From the NCBI GenBank assembly GCA_046590205.1, contig JBKJTT010000004.1, forward strand, positions 1-43,692: DNA of 43,692 nt, read 5' to 3'. Each line of letters begins with the position of its first letter. Positions within the stretch are counted from its first letter, which is position 1. Shown piece after piece: positions 1-8,017 of this stretch. The notes below the pieces were generated by a model. The model was not told the DNA's origin, did no database searches, and saw nothing but the letters and a program-made list of their open reading frames with translations. This DNA is from DATDEW01 sp046590205 (GTDB lineage: Bacteria; Bacteroidota; Ignavibacteria; Palsa-1295). The position numbers and the translations under genes were made by a program.

Positions 1-7
1 ATGCAAA

Positions 8-1678
8 TTACTTGAAGCACACGGTTGCATCGTCGCGATCCTCGTAAACGCCACGCGCATGTGCACCGCGTGACTCCTTGCCTTCATTTGCACAGATAGA
101 AACAATCTCTGCTGTATCAAGCAAGTTGCCAAGCTCGATCGCCTCAAGTACATCTGTATTAAACTGTGAACCCTTATCGTCAATCGAGACACGTGTAAAA
201 CGCTCCTTGAGTTCAGCTATCTTATTGATAGCATGTTCCATGCCATCACCCGTGCGGAAGATACCGACGTTGTTTTGCATTTCGTTCTGGAGCTCGGTTC
301 GGATGTCTGCACAGTTCTCGCCCTTCGGACGGTTCTTGAGTTCTTCAACGGTCTTGCGTGTCCATTCTCCTGCATCTTTCGGGAGCGGAGCAAGCTTTGC
401 ACCTTCATTCAAGAACTCGACGATAGCTTTTCCGCCGCGACGACCAAAGACGATAAGATCGAGCAGTGAATTAGTGCCAAGACGATTCGCACCGTGAACA
501 CTCACGCAAGCACATTCGCCTGCCGCGTAGAATCCAACCGATAGATCACCCTTTGCATTCTTTAAGACTCTTCCATGAATATCTGTCGGGATACCGCCCA
601 TCGCATAGTGCGCAGTGGGTTGGATAGGAACACCCTCTGTCGTCGGTTCGACACCGAGATATGTACGAGCAAAGCCGGTAATTTCCGGTAGTTTTTCGTT
701 GATAATTTTTGCATCAAGATGCGTAAGGTCAAGATGAACATAGCTCGTCCCGTCCGAACCATCAAAGCCGCGACCTTCGAGAATTTCCGTTACGATAGCA
801 CGGCTGACCATATCACGCGGAGCTAAGTCTTTTACGGTCGGTGCGTATCGCTCCATGAAGCGTTCGCCGTTCTTATTGCGAAGGATACCACCCTCTCCGC
901 GAGCGGCTTCGGAGACAAGAATACCAAGTTTCCATAAACCTGTAGGATGGAATTGCATGAACTCCATATCTTCGAGCGGAATGCCTTTGTTGTATGAAAG
1001 GATAAATCCGTCGCCTGTGCCAACGTGAGCATTTGAGGTGATGCGCCAGATACGACCATCGCCGCCTGTTGCGAACATGACTGCCTTTGCATGGAAGATG
1101 TGTATCTCGCCCGATAGTATATCAATGGCGACAACACCAGAGCAAACTCCGTCCTCATACATAAGCTCTGTGACGAAATACTCACTAAAGAAATTGACAC
1201 GGTTCTTGATGCAGTTCTCATAGAGAGTATGAAGCATGACGTGTCCTGTGCGGTCAGCGGAGTAGCAGGCACGTTTGACTGGGATACGCTTAGAATCAGG
1301 GTCGTTTCTATCAACGGGCTTTGTATGACCGCCGAACGGGCGCTGGGCTATCTTCCCTTCTTCGGTACGGCTGAAAGGCATTCCCATGTGTTCAAGCTCG
1401 ATGATGGCTCGTGGTGCATCGTTGCACATGACTTCGATAGCATCTTGGTCACCGAGGTAGTCAGACCCTTTTACCGTATCAAAGGCATGCCACTCCGGTG
1501 TATCCTCTTCGAGGTTACCCAGTGCTGCGCATACGCCACCTTGGGCAGCTCCTGTATGAGAACGGAGAGGGTGAACCTTCGTCAGGACAGCACAGGTAAA
1601 ACCTTCGGGTACTTCTACTGCTGCCCGAAGCCCGGCTCCGCCTGCACCTACGATAACTACGTCGAATTGATGAATCAT
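8..1678 (-). CDS. sdhA: Succinate dehydrogenase/fumarate reductase flavoprotein subunit
   Basis: This is the FAD-binding catalytic subunit of respiratory complex II (succinate to fumarate, or the reverse), peripheral on the cytoplasmic face of the inner membrane. The N-terminus carries a Rossmann dinucleotide motif (VIVGAGGAGLRAA, residues 8-20). SHTGAAQGG places the covalent-FAD His at residue 41. Active-site residues line up with the family: His244 (QFHPTG), Arg260 (EAARGEGG), Arg288 (APRDMVSRA), His357 (HYAMGG) and Arg399 (ANRLG). At 556 residues it is short. It ends just after the conserved ESRGAHAR/DRDD stretch, where E. coli SdhA (588 aa) continues for about 30 more residues. The stop lies 7 bases from the window edge, so a frameshift or a genuinely short C-terminus cannot be separated here. 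The iron-sulfur subunit gene would be expected just outside the window. It is divergent from the TPR gene. Confidence 0.95.
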   Translation of the reverse strand: MIHQFDVVIVGAGGAGLRAAVEVPEGFTCAVLTKVHPLRSHTGAAQGGVCAALGNLEEDTPEWHAFDTVKGSDYLGDQDAIEVMCNDAPRAIIELEHMGMPFSRTEEGKIAQRPFGGHTKPVDRNDPDSKRIPVKRACYSADRTGHVMLHTLYENCIKNRVNFFSEYFVTELMYEDGVCSGVVAIDILSGEIHIFHAKAVMFATGGDGRIWRITSNAHVGTGDGFILSYNKGIPLEDMEFMQFHPTGLWKLGILVSEAARGEGGILRNKNGERFMERYAPTVKDLAPRDMVSRAIVTEILEGRGFDGSDGTSYVHLDLTHLDAKIINEKLPEITGFARTYLGVEPTTEGVPIQPTAHYAMGGIPTDIHGRVLKNAKGDLSVGFYAAGECACVSVHGANRLGTNSLLDLIVFGRRGGKAIVEFLNEGAKLAPLPKDAGEWTRKTVEELKNRPKGENCADIRTELQNEMQNNVGIFRTGDGMEHAINKIAELKERFTRVSIDDKGSQFNTDVLEAIELGNLLDTAEIVSICANEGKESRGAHARGVYEDRDDATVCFK

Positions 1679-1748
1679 ATAAAACTTGCTCTAAAATGCA
1701 AAAATACGGAAGTTATTGCCAACTTTTCTTATTTTTGAATCAACAACT

Positions 1749-2690
1749 ATGCGCAGGGTTATGTATAGACAATCTGGCAAAATCTTTGTATTTCTTTCAC
1801 TAATTACTATTACGGTCATGGCAAAAGAACCGATCAGCAAGCTATGGGATTACAGCGACCCAAAAGCAAGCGAAGAACGCTTCCGCGCTCGCTTGGCAGA
1901 AGAGGAAAAAGAAAACTCTCCCCTTGCAGACCGTATGGAAATACTGACGCAAATAGCCAGAGCCGAGGGCTTGCAGCAGAAGTTTGACGAGGCACATAAG
2001 ACACTTGATACGGTTGAGGCATCCTTGCCTACGCTTGGTTCGACACTTGTCGAGACACGCTATCATCTTGAGCGAGGCAGAGCGTTCAACTCGTCGGGCA
2101 ATAAAGAAAAGGCAAAGGAAGAATTTTTGAAAGCTCTTGAGAGCGGGAAAAAAGGCGGACATAACTACTATGCCATTGATGCAATCCACATGATGGGGAT
2201 TGCCGATGAACCTACAAAGCAGCTTGGATGGACAGAGCGTGGCATTGCTATGGCAGAAGCTTCAACCGAAGACCGTGCAAAGCTCTGGCTCGGTACGTTC
2301 TATAACAACTCCGGCTGGACGTATTTCGGGATGAAGGAGTATCAGAAGTCACTTGACCTCTTTATCAAGAATGAGAAGTTTGCAGAGTCGAGGAATAATA
2401 TCAAAGATGTTCAAATTGCCAAGTGGTCACAAGCCAAGATGTACCGTTTCTTACAACAACTTGATACTGCACTTTCCATTCAACGTAGTTTGGAGATAGC
2501 CATGCAAGATAAAACAATGGATGAGGATGGGTATGTATATGAAGAGATAGCAGAGTGTTTGCTTGCCGGGGGCAATACTAACGATGCAAAACCATACTTC
2601 AAACGTGCATACGACCAGCTCTCAAAAGATATTTGGCTGCAAAAGGATGAGAAAGCGAGATTGGAGCGAATGGAGGAGTTAAGCAAGTAA
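1749..2690 (+). CDS. Exported tetratricopeptide (TPR) repeat protein, unknown function
   Basis: A protein of about 313 residues with an N-terminal hydrophobic segment (KIFVFLSLITITVMA) resembling a signal peptide, then helical repeats with TPR character. Examples are the ERGRAFNSSGNKEKAKEEFLKA, NNSGWTYFGMKEYQKSLDLF and EIAECLLAGGNTNDAKPYFK regions. TPR arrays are protein-interaction scaffolds; no catalytic motif is visible. The frame opens upstream at a TTG (1716), but ATG codons at 1749 and 1761 put the signal sequence nearer the N-terminus. AGGG precedes the 1761 ATG, so the start is uncertain between these two. It is divergent from sdhA and convergent with mutL, with the two stop codons directly abutting and no space for a separate terminator. 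Confidence 0.75.
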   Translation: MRRVMYRQSGKIFVFLSLITITVMAKEPISKLWDYSDPKASEERFRARLAEEEKENSPLADRMEILTQIARAEGLQQKFDEAHKTLDTVEASLPTLGSTLVETRYHLERGRAFNSSGNKEKAKEEFLKALESGKKGGHNYYAIDAIHMMGIADEPTKQLGWTERGIAMAEASTEDRAKLWLGTFYNNSGWTYFGMKEYQKSLDLFIKNEKFAESRNNIKDVQIAKWSQAKMYRFLQQLDTALSIQRSLEIAMQDKTMDEDGYVYEEIAECLLAGGNTNDAKPYFKRAYDQLSKDIWLQKDEKARLERMEELSK

Positions 2691-4619
2691 CTAATTTACT
2701 TGCGCCACCGGCGTTCTCCCAAATCGTCTATCCAACTCATCGACTGTTAACTTTATGACGATAGGTCTTCCGTGTGGGCAGACGTATGGCATCTTGGTCT
2801 GGAAGAGCTGTTCGATCATAGCGTGCATTTCTTCTTGTGAGAGCTTATCTCCCGCCTTAATAGCCGCTTTGCATGAGAAGCCCGCAGCAAGTGCCTCACG
2901 CTGGCTGAATGTGCCAAGACGATCATATTCTTCGTAGGACTCCAGCATTTCGCGTAGGATAGATTCTTCGCTTCCACTTTTTACATCGGCAGGTACTGCA
3001 TCGATTACAACCGTCGTCCCACCAAAGAAACGGATATGAAAACCGATGTTTGATAACTGATCGTGAAGCTCACGGATAAGCGCTACCTCACGGGCAAGTA
3101 GCTCAACTGCTTGCGGGAAGAGAAGTTCTTGAGAATTGGGGTTTGCAGTCTCAAGTGAAGCCAGTATGCGCTCATAAAGTATGCGTTCATGGGCGACATG
3201 CTGATCCACGATCATAAGTCCGGACTTTATCTGACAGAAAATATACTTGTTATGGAGTTGCCATAAAGTAGGACGCTCTGTGAGAACCTCATGCTGAATG
3301 ACCTTCCGCTCGGCAGCTGTGGTCTGCGGGATATTGGTCTGTTCGTCCGCATCAGAGAATTTCTTGTCGTTTGGGACAAGACGGCTCGTCGAGTTACCGA
3401 AGAGATCCTGCGGAGCTTTGCCGAAGATACGCTCGATGGTATGGCTGTTGCTTCCCTGCACAGGCGGTTTGCCGACAGGTACCTTCTCTGCGAGGTATGG
3501 AGTCATTAATCCCGGAATATCCGACTTGCCATGCTCGGGAAAACGCAGTCTTGCTTTGTCGCCTTGATTGATAGATGCAGGCATGAGCATCTCCGGAGCC
3601 ATAGCACCCTCGGAGGCCATCTGGACTGATGCCTTTTGCAAGGTATCGGCAAGAGTGCGGCGTACCTCGTCAATGACACTGCGCTCGTCCTCGAACCTGA
3701 TCTCAAGCTTTTGCGGATGGACGTTTACGTCGATCTTCGCAGGGTCTATATCTATGAATAAGAAACATGAAGGGAAAGCCCCCTTCTCAACCAAATGCTC
3801 ATAGGCATTGGTAACTGCAAATGAAAGTCCGCGAGAGAGATGAATCGAGCGATTATTGATAAAGAACAACTGCTCGGTGCGGACACGCTTGACAAAACTC
3901 GGTGCAGTAATAAAACCGTGCAGGTGGAAGTTCGGGGTGATGCTCTCGACCGGGAGCAGTGAGCCGCGAAGTTTCTGACCAAATATCTGCTCAACACGCT
4001 CCGGAAGCGGACGTGATGCGGGTAAGTCAAAAACAAGATCGTGATCACTTACGAGCACAAAACGAACATCAAGATTTGCAAGTGCGGCGCGGCTGACAGT
4101 ATCCACGATGTGTTTGAACTCCGTCGCTTCGCTCTTCATGAACTTTCGTCGGGCAGGGACATTGAAGAAAAGATTCTTAATGTATATTGCAGTGCCCTCG
4201 TCACATGCTTCGGCACGGACTTCCCTTTTTATACCGCCCTCAAGCTTTAAGAACGTACCAAGTTCTTCGTTATGGCGGCGTGTGCGCATCTCGAACTGTG
4301 ATACAGATGCAATAGCAGCCAGTGCCTCACCTCTGAACCCATAGGTTTTCAGCTTATCGAGATCTTCAAGAATATTGAGTTTGCTTGTTGCATGACGCTC
4401 GACCGATAGCTCGGCATCTTCGCGTGTCATGCCAACACCGTCATCTGCTATCTGGATAAGAGCTCGCCCTGCTTGCTTGATAACGATTGTGATAACAGTC
4501 GGCTTTGCATCAAGTGCATTCTCAACGAGTTCTTTGACGACAGACTCCGGACGAGTTACGACCTCGCCGGCAGCAATCTTCTGCGCTAAAGAATCCGATA
4601 GTTTATGAATGACTGACAT
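2691..4619 (-). CDS. mutL: DNA mismatch repair protein MutL
   Basis: MutL couples mismatch recognition by MutS to strand removal. The N-terminal GHKL ATPase domain is clear: KIAAGEVVTRPESVVKELVENA at residues 14-35, DDGVGM, and TYGFRGEALAAIASVSQ. The C-terminal dimerisation domain contains DQHVAHERILYE starting at Asp472. This matches the DQHA(X)2E(X)4E metal-binding endonuclease motif with Val in place of Ala. The late CPHGRP motif is also present, so this is a nicking-type MutL as in bacteria without MutH. The 642-residue length is typical. Its start abuts the ftsY stop with no gap, so the two are probably co-transcribed with ftsY first. Confidence 0.97.
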   Translation of the reverse strand: MSVIHKLSDSLAQKIAAGEVVTRPESVVKELVENALDAKPTVITIVIKQAGRALIQIADDGVGMTREDAELSVERHATSKLNILEDLDKLKTYGFRGEALAAIASVSQFEMRTRRHNEELGTFLKLEGGIKREVRAEACDEGTAIYIKNLFFNVPARRKFMKSEATEFKHIVDTVSRAALANLDVRFVLVSDHDLVFDLPASRPLPERVEQIFGQKLRGSLLPVESITPNFHLHGFITAPSFVKRVRTEQLFFINNRSIHLSRGLSFAVTNAYEHLVEKGAFPSCFLFIDIDPAKIDVNVHPQKLEIRFEDERSVIDEVRRTLADTLQKASVQMASEGAMAPEMLMPASINQGDKARLRFPEHGKSDIPGLMTPYLAEKVPVGKPPVQGSNSHTIERIFGKAPQDLFGNSTSRLVPNDKKFSDADEQTNIPQTTAAERKVIQHEVLTERPTLWQLHNKYIFCQIKSGLMIVDQHVAHERILYERILASLETANPNSQELLFPQAVELLAREVALIRELHDQLSNIGFHIRFFGGTTVVIDAVPADVKSGSEESILREMLESYEEYDRLGTFSQREALAAGFSCKAAIKAGDKLSQEEMHAMIEQLFQTKMPYVCPHGRPIVIKLTVDELDRRFGRTPVAQVN

Positions 4620-5618
4620 TTATGCGCTGACTTCTTCTTCTACAGAATACTCTTCTCCTTGGAACGTGTCATCACCGAAGAGTGCCTTCGAGAACTCAAG
4701 CGGATCGAACGGCTGTAAGTCATCAATCTGCTCACCGACACCGATAAATCGGACGGGTATCTTCATCTCATTTGCAAGTGCAATGACTACCCCGCCTTTT
4801 GCAGTGCCGTCGAGTTTTGTAAGGATGAGTCCGGTTATTGGTGCTACCTTCGAAAACTCCTTTGCTTGCTGAAGTGCATTTTGTCCTGTTGTTGCATCGA
4901 GTGCAAGAAGTATTTCATGCGGTGCATCGGGGATGAGTTTCCGCATAACGCGCGTCATCTTCTCAAGCTCCTGCATGAGGTGCGTTTTGTTGTGAAGTCG
5001 TCCGGCTGTATCAATAAGAACGACATCTGCCCCTTTGGTAATCGCCGATTGTAATGTGTCGTATGCAACTGCCGATGGGTCTGCGCCATGATGCTGTTGG
5101 ATTATCTCGACACCAGCGCGCTCTGCCCATACTTCAAGCTGTGAATTCGCAGCGGCACGAAATGTATCCGCCGCGCCAATGACAACTTTCTTGCCTGAAT
5201 TGCGATAGTTATATGCAAGTTTACCGATCGTCGTAGTCTTGCCTACACCATTGACACCAACGACCATAAAGACATGCGGCTTTTTATCTGATGGAATAGC
5301 GAATGGGTCTTCAGGTGCAAGGAAAGTCCCATCGTGAGTCAGAGCTTTGGTTATTTCTTTGCGAAGTTCATCGCGAAGTTGTGAGGCATCATCCCATTTC
5401 ATGCGTGCCATCGTCTCGACGATGTTCTTCATGATCTGCTCTGTTGTCATGAAGCCGACATCGGCAAGAAGAAGAGTTTCTTCTATCTCGGCGAGTAGTT
5501 CATCGTCAATTTTGCGAGAGCGATGGAGGATGCGGGTAAACTTGCGGACAAGGGATTCCTGTGTCTTGGCAAGACCTTCTTTGAGACGCGATAACTTAAA
5601 CTTATCGAAAAAACCCAT
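4620..5618 (-). CDS. ftsY: Signal recognition particle receptor FtsY
   Basis: SRP-family GTPase that docks ribosome/SRP/nascent-chain complexes at the inner membrane. The N-terminal four-helix N domain is followed by the G domain with GVNGVGKTT (121-129), DTFRAAA (151-157), DTAGR (203-207) and TKLDGTAKGG (267-276). At 332 residues it lacks the long acidic A domain of E. coli FtsY and starts almost directly with the membrane-targeting amphipathic N-terminus (GFFDKFKLSRLKEGL). This short form is common outside enterobacteria. It lies immediately upstream of mutL with zero spacing and is separated from pgsA by a palindromic repeat. Confidence 0.97.
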   Translation of the reverse strand: MGFFDKFKLSRLKEGLAKTQESLVRKFTRILHRSRKIDDELLAEIEETLLLADVGFMTTEQIMKNIVETMARMKWDDASQLRDELRKEITKALTHDGTFLAPEDPFAIPSDKKPHVFMVVGVNGVGKTTTIGKLAYNYRNSGKKVVIGAADTFRAAANSQLEVWAERAGVEIIQQHHGADPSAVAYDTLQSAITKGADVVLIDTAGRLHNKTHLMQELEKMTRVMRKLIPDAPHEILLALDATTGQNALQQAKEFSKVAPITGLILTKLDGTAKGGVVIALANEMKIPVRFIGVGEQIDDLQPFDPLEFSKALFGDDTFQGEEYSVEEEVSA

Positions 5619-5642
5619 TCGTAGATATTTTTTACTTTGGTT

Positions 5643-5742
5643 GTGTCATTGCGAGGAGTGGCTTTAGCCCGACGAAGCAATCTACAATTCTGATATTTTG
5701 AGATTGCTTCGTCGCTCGAGTACTCGCTCCTCGCAATGACAC
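5643..5742. repeat. Long palindromic REP/MITE-like element, copy 1
   Basis: A near-perfect long hairpin between pgsA and ftsY. The outer arms 5644-5658 and 5727-5741 are a perfect 15-bp inverted repeat (TGTCATTGCGAGGAG). The inner arms 5671-5683 and 5701-5713 are a perfect 13-bp pair (GACGAAGCAATCT) around a 17-nt loop. The left half is nearly identical to the element at 26867-26982. The form is that of a non-autonomous, dispersed palindromic repeat. No transposase is nearby. Confidence 0.9.
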
Positions 5743-5745
5743 ATT

Positions 5746-6303
5746 TTATGTGCGATTTTGCTTCAGCAATGCTACCAATCTTACTGCATACATAACTACA
5801 GAAACTACAGCAAGTCCACTTGAAGCAAGCACACTCAACAGTAAAACGTCATAGGAAACTCCGATTACTGAAAGAAAAAGTGTCAAGCTGATTGTCAGGA
5901 CAGCCGCCTTGCCCCACCAATTTGATGGCAGAACAACGCCAAGTTTCCGCTGTGCCCATATACCGACAAAGAAAATCAGTGCATCACGCAATATTATCAA
6001 TAGAAAATACCATGTCTCTACATACCCATGTACATAGAGTGCAATAATTGCTACAATGACAAATATCTTATCGGCAAGCGGGTCAATGACCTTTCCCCAT
6101 TCGGAGATGTCCCCTGTCTTACGCGCAACATAGCCATCTACAAGGTCAGAGAGATATGCAACCACCATTATAGTTAGCGTCCATTCCTTCAACCCTTGCG
6201 AGATAGTGATCCAAACAGGTACAACAAGCAACACACGAAAAAAGCTGACGGCATTAGATGCCGTCAGTACTTTATCAGATGCTTTTTGGATGTTCGGCTT
6301 CAT
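5746..6303 (-). CDS. pgsA: CDP-diacylglycerol-glycerol-3-phosphate 3-phosphatidyltransferase
   Basis: Integral membrane enzyme of the CDP-alcohol phosphotransferase family, making phosphatidylglycerophosphate, the precursor of phosphatidylglycerol. The family signature DG-x2-AR-x8-G-x3-D-x3-D is complete: Asp56, Gly57, Ala60, Arg61, Gly70, Asp74 and Asp78, with the preceding Asp53. Several hydrophobic segments surround it (about 20-50, 80-105, 120-170). The length of 185 residues is normal. The substrate assignment within the family (PgsA rather than PssA or an inositol-type enzyme) rests on length and overall likeness. It follows the OppF-like gene by 23 bp on the same strand. Confidence 0.88.
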   Translation of the reverse strand: MKPNIQKASDKVLTASNAVSFFRVLLVVPVWITISQGLKEWTLTIMVVAYLSDLVDGYVARKTGDISEWGKVIDPLADKIFVIVAIIALYVHGYVETWYFLLIILRDALIFFVGIWAQRKLGVVLPSNWWGKAAVLTISLTLFLSVIGVSYDVLLLSVLASSGLAVVSVVMYAVRLVALLKQNRT

Positions 6304-6326
6304 CGGGGACGTGAAAGCCGTTATGA

Positions 6327-7334
6327 TTACGCTGCCTTCGAGGCGATCTGCGCCGGTTGACTGTTCGGATAGAGCAAACAGCGAACCGTATGCCCTTGGT
6401 TATCATCAGCAAGCAATGGATGAACGCTCTTGCATTCCTCAAACACTTTCGGGCAGCGCGGATGGAAATAACATCCTGTCGGTACGTTCGCCGGGCTTGG
6501 TACATCGCCGGTCAAAACGATACGGTCACGCTTTGCACGTGGATTTGCTATCGGAACAGCAGAAAGCAATGCTTCTGTGTAGGGAGCTTTCGGATCAGCA
6601 TAGAGCGACTTGTAATCGGTTATCTCAACTATCTCGCCAAGATACATCACGGCTACTCTATCAGAAATATGCTTCACGACCGAGAGATCATGAGCGATAA
6701 AAAGATAGGTAAGTCCGAGCTTCTGCTGTAAATCCATCAAGAGGTTCAAGACCTGCGACTGAATGGAAACGTCAAGAGCAGATACCGGCTCATCGCAAAC
6801 GATAAAATCCGGCTCTACCGAAAGTGCGCGGGCAATGCCGATGCGCTGACGTTGTCCGCCGGAGAATTCATGCGGGTAGCGGCGTGCATGGAGCGGATTC
6901 AATCCTACGGTCTTGAGCAGTTCCTCCACGCGGTCTTTCATCTCGGCTTCCGTCTTGCGGAGACCGTGAACTTTGAGTATCTCGGTGAGCATACCACCGA
7001 CGGTGATACGCGGATTGAGCGAGGAGTATGGGTCCTGAAAAATGATCTGCATACGGCGGCGCATTTCGCGTAGGCGGTCGCCTGACATGGTCGTAACCTC
7101 TTCGCCTTTGTACTTCACCGAACCGGCTGTCGGCTCGATCAGGCGAAGGATGCAGCGACCTGTGGTCGTCTTGCCGCAGCCCGACTCACCTACAAGCCCG
7201 AGTGTCTCGCCCTGCTTGATGGTGAATGACACGTCATCGACTGCCTTCACATGCCCGACGGTCTGCGAGAATACGCCCTTTTTAATCGGGAAATACTTCT
7301 TCAGCCCCTTAACCTCTAATAAATTCTCTGCCAT
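6327..7334 (-). CDS. Oligopeptide/dipeptide ABC transporter ATP-binding protein (OppF/DppF type)
   Basis: Cytoplasmic ATPase subunit of a peptide-type ABC importer. Motifs seen: Walker A GESGCGKT (49-56), Q-loop IIFQDPYSSLNPR, signature FSGGQ (158-162), Walker B FIVCDEP (178-184), D-loop SALDVS and switch His (IAHDLS). The C-terminal segment has PYTEALLSAVP and GCYFHPRCP, the oligopeptide-family (oligo_HPY) extension. At 335 residues it is full length. No permease, binding protein or OppD partner is adjacent, so it is an orphan subunit within this window and the substrate cannot be assigned. Confidence 0.92.
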   Translation of the reverse strand: MAENLLEVKGLKKYFPIKKGVFSQTVGHVKAVDDVSFTIKQGETLGLVGESGCGKTTTGRCILRLIEPTAGSVKYKGEEVTTMSGDRLREMRRRMQIIFQDPYSSLNPRITVGGMLTEILKVHGLRKTEAEMKDRVEELLKTVGLNPLHARRYPHEFSGGQRQRIGIARALSVEPDFIVCDEPVSALDVSIQSQVLNLLMDLQQKLGLTYLFIAHDLSVVKHISDRVAVMYLGEIVEITDYKSLYADPKAPYTEALLSAVPIANPRAKRDRIVLTGDVPSPANVPTGCYFHPRCPKVFEECKSVHPLLADDNQGHTVRCLLYPNSQPAQIASKAA

Positions 7335-7425
7335 ATTGGTATTAGTTACACAACGTTAGTTAGCAAATTTACGACGGAATTGACTTGGTCAAGTGATTAT
7401 ACTGCAAATGCCGGTGAGTCATCTT

Positions 7426-7680
7426 TTAGACATACGGTTGTAATCCCATCGGACGGAAGAAGGAATCAAGATGACCATACTTAGTAGTGTTCAACGTATT
7501 TTTGAACATCGTTGGTAATCCTCCGCGTGCGGCAATCACATCACGCATTGCCGAAAGAAACAATTCAGGGTCATTGTCTTCACTTGCAAGAGTAAGGACT
7601 TCCTCAAGATATGCCGCAGCACTCTCGGGTGTATCAAGAAGCGGAAAAACCACTTCTTCCCATGTTGCATGATTACCCAT
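7426..7680 (-). CDS. Probable antitoxin of a RelE/HigB-type toxin-antitoxin pair
   Basis: An 84-residue protein whose first half (TPESAAAYLEEVL, DPELFLSAMRDVIAARGG) matches the start of the 'addiction module antidote' HigA-like family. That family then has a helix-turn-helix ending in an ALGL-like sequence. Here the end (LDSFFRPMGLQPYV) is recognisable, but the first helix of the HTH seems shortened, so the protein is smaller than the usual 95-100 residues. It overlaps the toxin gene by 8 bp and follows it, the toxin-first order typical of higBA. In this family the antitoxin neutralises the toxin and represses the pair; DNA binding here is uncertain because of the shortened HTH. Confidence 0.65.
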   Translation of the reverse strand: MGNHATWEEVVFPLLDTPESAAAYLEEVLTLASEDNDPELFLSAMRDVIAARGGLPTMFKNTLNTTKYGHLDSFFRPMGLQPYV

Positions 7681-8005
7681 TGTTTATGTCCTTTTCTCTA
7701 ATATTAAAATCAGTTAAAAACCTTTTTGCTTTTTCGATGTCTTGCTCTTGAGTTACTTTATCACCACCGCAAAGAAGAACTATTGTTTCTAATCCCTTTT
7801 TTGCGAAGTAGATTCTATACCCTGGGCCAAAGAACATCCGCAGCTCATAGACACTATAACCAACAGACTTGCTATCACCCAAATTCCCATGCTCCAACCG
7901 TTTGAGTCTGGCCAGAATCCGGATACGATTCTGCGAATCTAAGGTTTGCAGCCAATCCGCAATAGGCACTTTCCCTTTCTCCGTTTTATAGAAAATTACA
8001 TTCAT
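7673..8005 (-). CDS. RelE/ParE-superfamily toxin (phage-derived Gp49/HigB-like)
   Basis: A 110-residue protein of the 'addiction module killer' type. The N-terminus (IFYKTEKGKVPIADWLQTL) has the KxPxxDWL pattern. It is followed by RIRILARLKRLEHGNLGDSK, then YELRMFFGPGYRIYFAKKG, the conserved ELR...GPGYRVYF beta-strand region of the family, and a CGGDK loop before a C-terminal helix with EDIEKAK-like sequence. Family members are ribosome-dependent mRNA interferases or related toxins. The gene starts 12 bp after the ubiD stop on the same strand, so it may be read from the upstream cluster as well as from its own promoter. The adjacent overlapping antitoxin supports the assignment. Confidence 0.85.
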   Translation of the reverse strand: MNVIFYKTEKGKVPIADWLQTLDSQNRIRILARLKRLEHGNLGDSKSVGYSVYELRMFFGPGYRIYFAKKGLETIVLLCGGDKVTQEQDIEKAKRFLTDFNIREKDINNG

Positions 8006-8017
8006 AATCAGTATTCC

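Noticed and set aside
1229..1738. A 169-codon plus-strand frame across the 5' part of sdhA
   Set aside because: Antisense to highly conserved sdhA codons; no domain, signal sequence or ribosome site.
7380..7405. A TTGACT...TATACT pair on the plus strand as a sigma-70 promoter
   Set aside because: The spacing is about 12 bases, far below the usual 16-18, and no plus-strand gene follows.
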